From assembly GCA_014860565.1 (NCBI GenBank), contig JACZJN010000031.1:22878-86877 (forward strand): DNA of 64,000 nucleotides. Direction: 5' to 3'. This stretch comes from Bacteroidota bacterium. Lineage in GTDB: Bacteria > Bacteroidota > Ignavibacteria > SZUA-365. Below are positions 63,306 through 64,000 of this stretch, one piece after another. Every line of letters begins with the position of its first letter. The stretch's first letter is position 1. The notes under the pieces are model-generated. The model did not search any database. It was given only the letters and a program-made list of their open reading frames with translations, and was not told the origin of the DNA. Made by a program: the position numbers and the translations under genes.

Positions 63306-64000
63306 TCAACCGTGCAGGATCAGCTGTCCGTTATTGAAGATGCCCAGGGCGCGGCCGGTAAGCGCGCGTCCATGAAACGGAGTGTTGCCCGATTTCGAAC
63401 GGAACGCGGCGGCGTCTACCACCCATTGCGCATCGAGATCAAGGAAACTGAGGTTGGCGCGCTCGCCCTCCGCGATGCGGATTTCCGGAAGGCGGAGAAT
63501 GCGGCGCGGATTGGTCGAGAGCTTCTCGATCAGCTGCGGCAGGGTCAGCCATTTCTCGAGCAGCAGTTCCGTGATGGAAAGTCCAACCGCGGTTTCGAGT
63601 CCGACAATGCCGAATGGCGCGTACACGAACTCGACTTCCTTCTCAAAGCCCGCGTGCGGGGCGTGGTCGGTTGCGATGGCGTCGGCGGTGCCGTCGCGCA
63701 GCGCTTCCTTCATCGCTCGTACATCATCGGCGGTACGCAGCGGGGGATTCATTTTCGTATTCGAATCGTAACTGCGCACGATTTCATCGGTCAGCGTGAA
63801 ATGATGCGGTGCGACCTCGCTGGTGACGCGGACGCCCTTCGCCTTTGCCGCACGCACGGCCGCCGCCGCCCCTGCAGTGGACATATGTGCCAGGTGGTAA
63901 CAGCCGTTGACGTATTCGGTGAACATGAGGTCGCGCGCGACCACCGCGTCTTCGGAGAGCCGCGGAATGGTGGGCAGACCGAGTTCGGTGGAGACCAGGC
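63306..64000 (-). CDS. pyrC: Dihydroorotase, 3' part (runs off the window end)
   Basis: The frame is open to the last base, so only the C-terminal ~231 residues are seen. Type I dihydroorotase motifs: RLSEDAVVARDLMFTEYVNGCYHLAHMSTAGAAAAVRAAKAKG, VTSEVAPHHFTLTDEIVRSYDSNTKMNPPLR, AIATDHAPHAGFEKEVEFVYAPFGIVGLETAVGLSI, with metal ligands His and Asp in ATDHAPH. Converts carbamoyl-aspartate to dihydroorotate in pyrimidine synthesis. Normal family sequence; no adjacent pyrB visible in the window. Confidence 0.92.
   Translation of the reverse strand, partial: LVSTELGLPTIPRLSEDAVVARDLMFTEYVNGCYHLAHMSTAGAAAAVRAAKAKGVRVTSEVAPHHFTLTDEIVRSYDSNTKMNPPLRTADDVRAMKEALRDGTADAIATDHAPHAGFEKEVEFVYAPFGIVGLETAVGLSITELLLEKWLTLPQLIEKLSTNPRRILRLPEIRIAEGERANLSFLDLDAQWVVDAAAFRSKSGNTPFHGRALTGRALGIFNNGQLILHG

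Overview
The window looks like a chromosomal segment of a Gram-negative, fairly GC-rich member of the Bacteroidota/Chlorobiota/Ignavibacteriota (FCB) group. Six encoded proteins end in a type IX secretion (T9SS) type-A C-terminal sorting domain (the YPNPF...LPSGxYxxxL pattern). These occur beside a PorV/DUF5723-like outer-membrane protein, OmpA-type and patatin-Omp85 outer-membrane proteins, TonB, WaaA and an SSB ending in DDLPF. The precise phylum is inference.

Layout. (1) 1-4.3 kb: 3' part of a T9SS Ig-repeat protein, translationally coupled to a double-OmpA barrel protein, then a small, probably frameshifted exported protein. (2) 4.4-7.4 kb (minus): a P3A-type proton-pumping ATPase followed closely by a HEAT-repeat protein. 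(3) 8.0-19.7 kb: an accessory, repeat-rich T9SS region. It holds two tandem minus-strand paralogues built from an unrecognised Trp/Gly/Asn-rich repeat, a small lipoprotein and two plus-strand beta-propeller proteins. Between them are a decayed copy of a T9SS C-terminal domain, a 69-bp direct repeat pair and tRNA-3'-end-like fragments next to hairpins. A genuine tRNA-Val(CAC) closes this region. (4) 20.0-23.0 kb: a five-gene operon (DUF134 regulator, two MinD-type ATPases with inserted ferredoxin domains, NifX-like protein, short Gly/Arg-rich DUF5320-like protein). Its promoter carries two identical 14-bp near-palindromes. (5) 23.0-26.1 kb (minus): tonB, two lipoproteins, an NHL-repeat protein and ssb. 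(6) 26.4-30.1 kb: tRNA-Leu(CAG), uridine kinase, a methyltransferase, ftsX and mazG, with several intergenic palindromes. (7) 30.1-36.6 kb: waaA diverging from a run of four glycosyltransferases for envelope or LPS glycans. (8) 36.8-43.7 kb: an MltD-like transglycosylase with six LysM domains, a divergent LCP-like protein and alpha-glucan phosphorylase. (9) 43.8-49.7 kb: dodecin, two peroxiredoxins, DUF3501, then a tightly packed PTPS-folE-SDR-SDR block suggesting tetrahydrobiopterin-type pterin synthesis, and leucyl aminopeptidase. (10) 49.8-58.9 kb (minus): patatin-Omp85 protein, DUF5723-like barrel, a large lipoprotein and a T9SS heparinase II/III-like protein. (11) 59.1-64 kb (minus): YbgC-type thioesterase, accA, a GT2/sugar-transferase fusion with a shortened catalytic core, a lipoprotein and the 3' part of pyrC, which runs off the end.

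How it fits together. Most of the window serves the cell envelope: secreted T9SS cargo, outer-membrane barrels, surface glycans, peptidoglycan remodelling and lipoproteins. Housekeeping metabolism is interspersed. Gene starts were chosen by eye from ribosome-binding sites, signal peptides and 4-bp stop/start overlaps. No database search was run.
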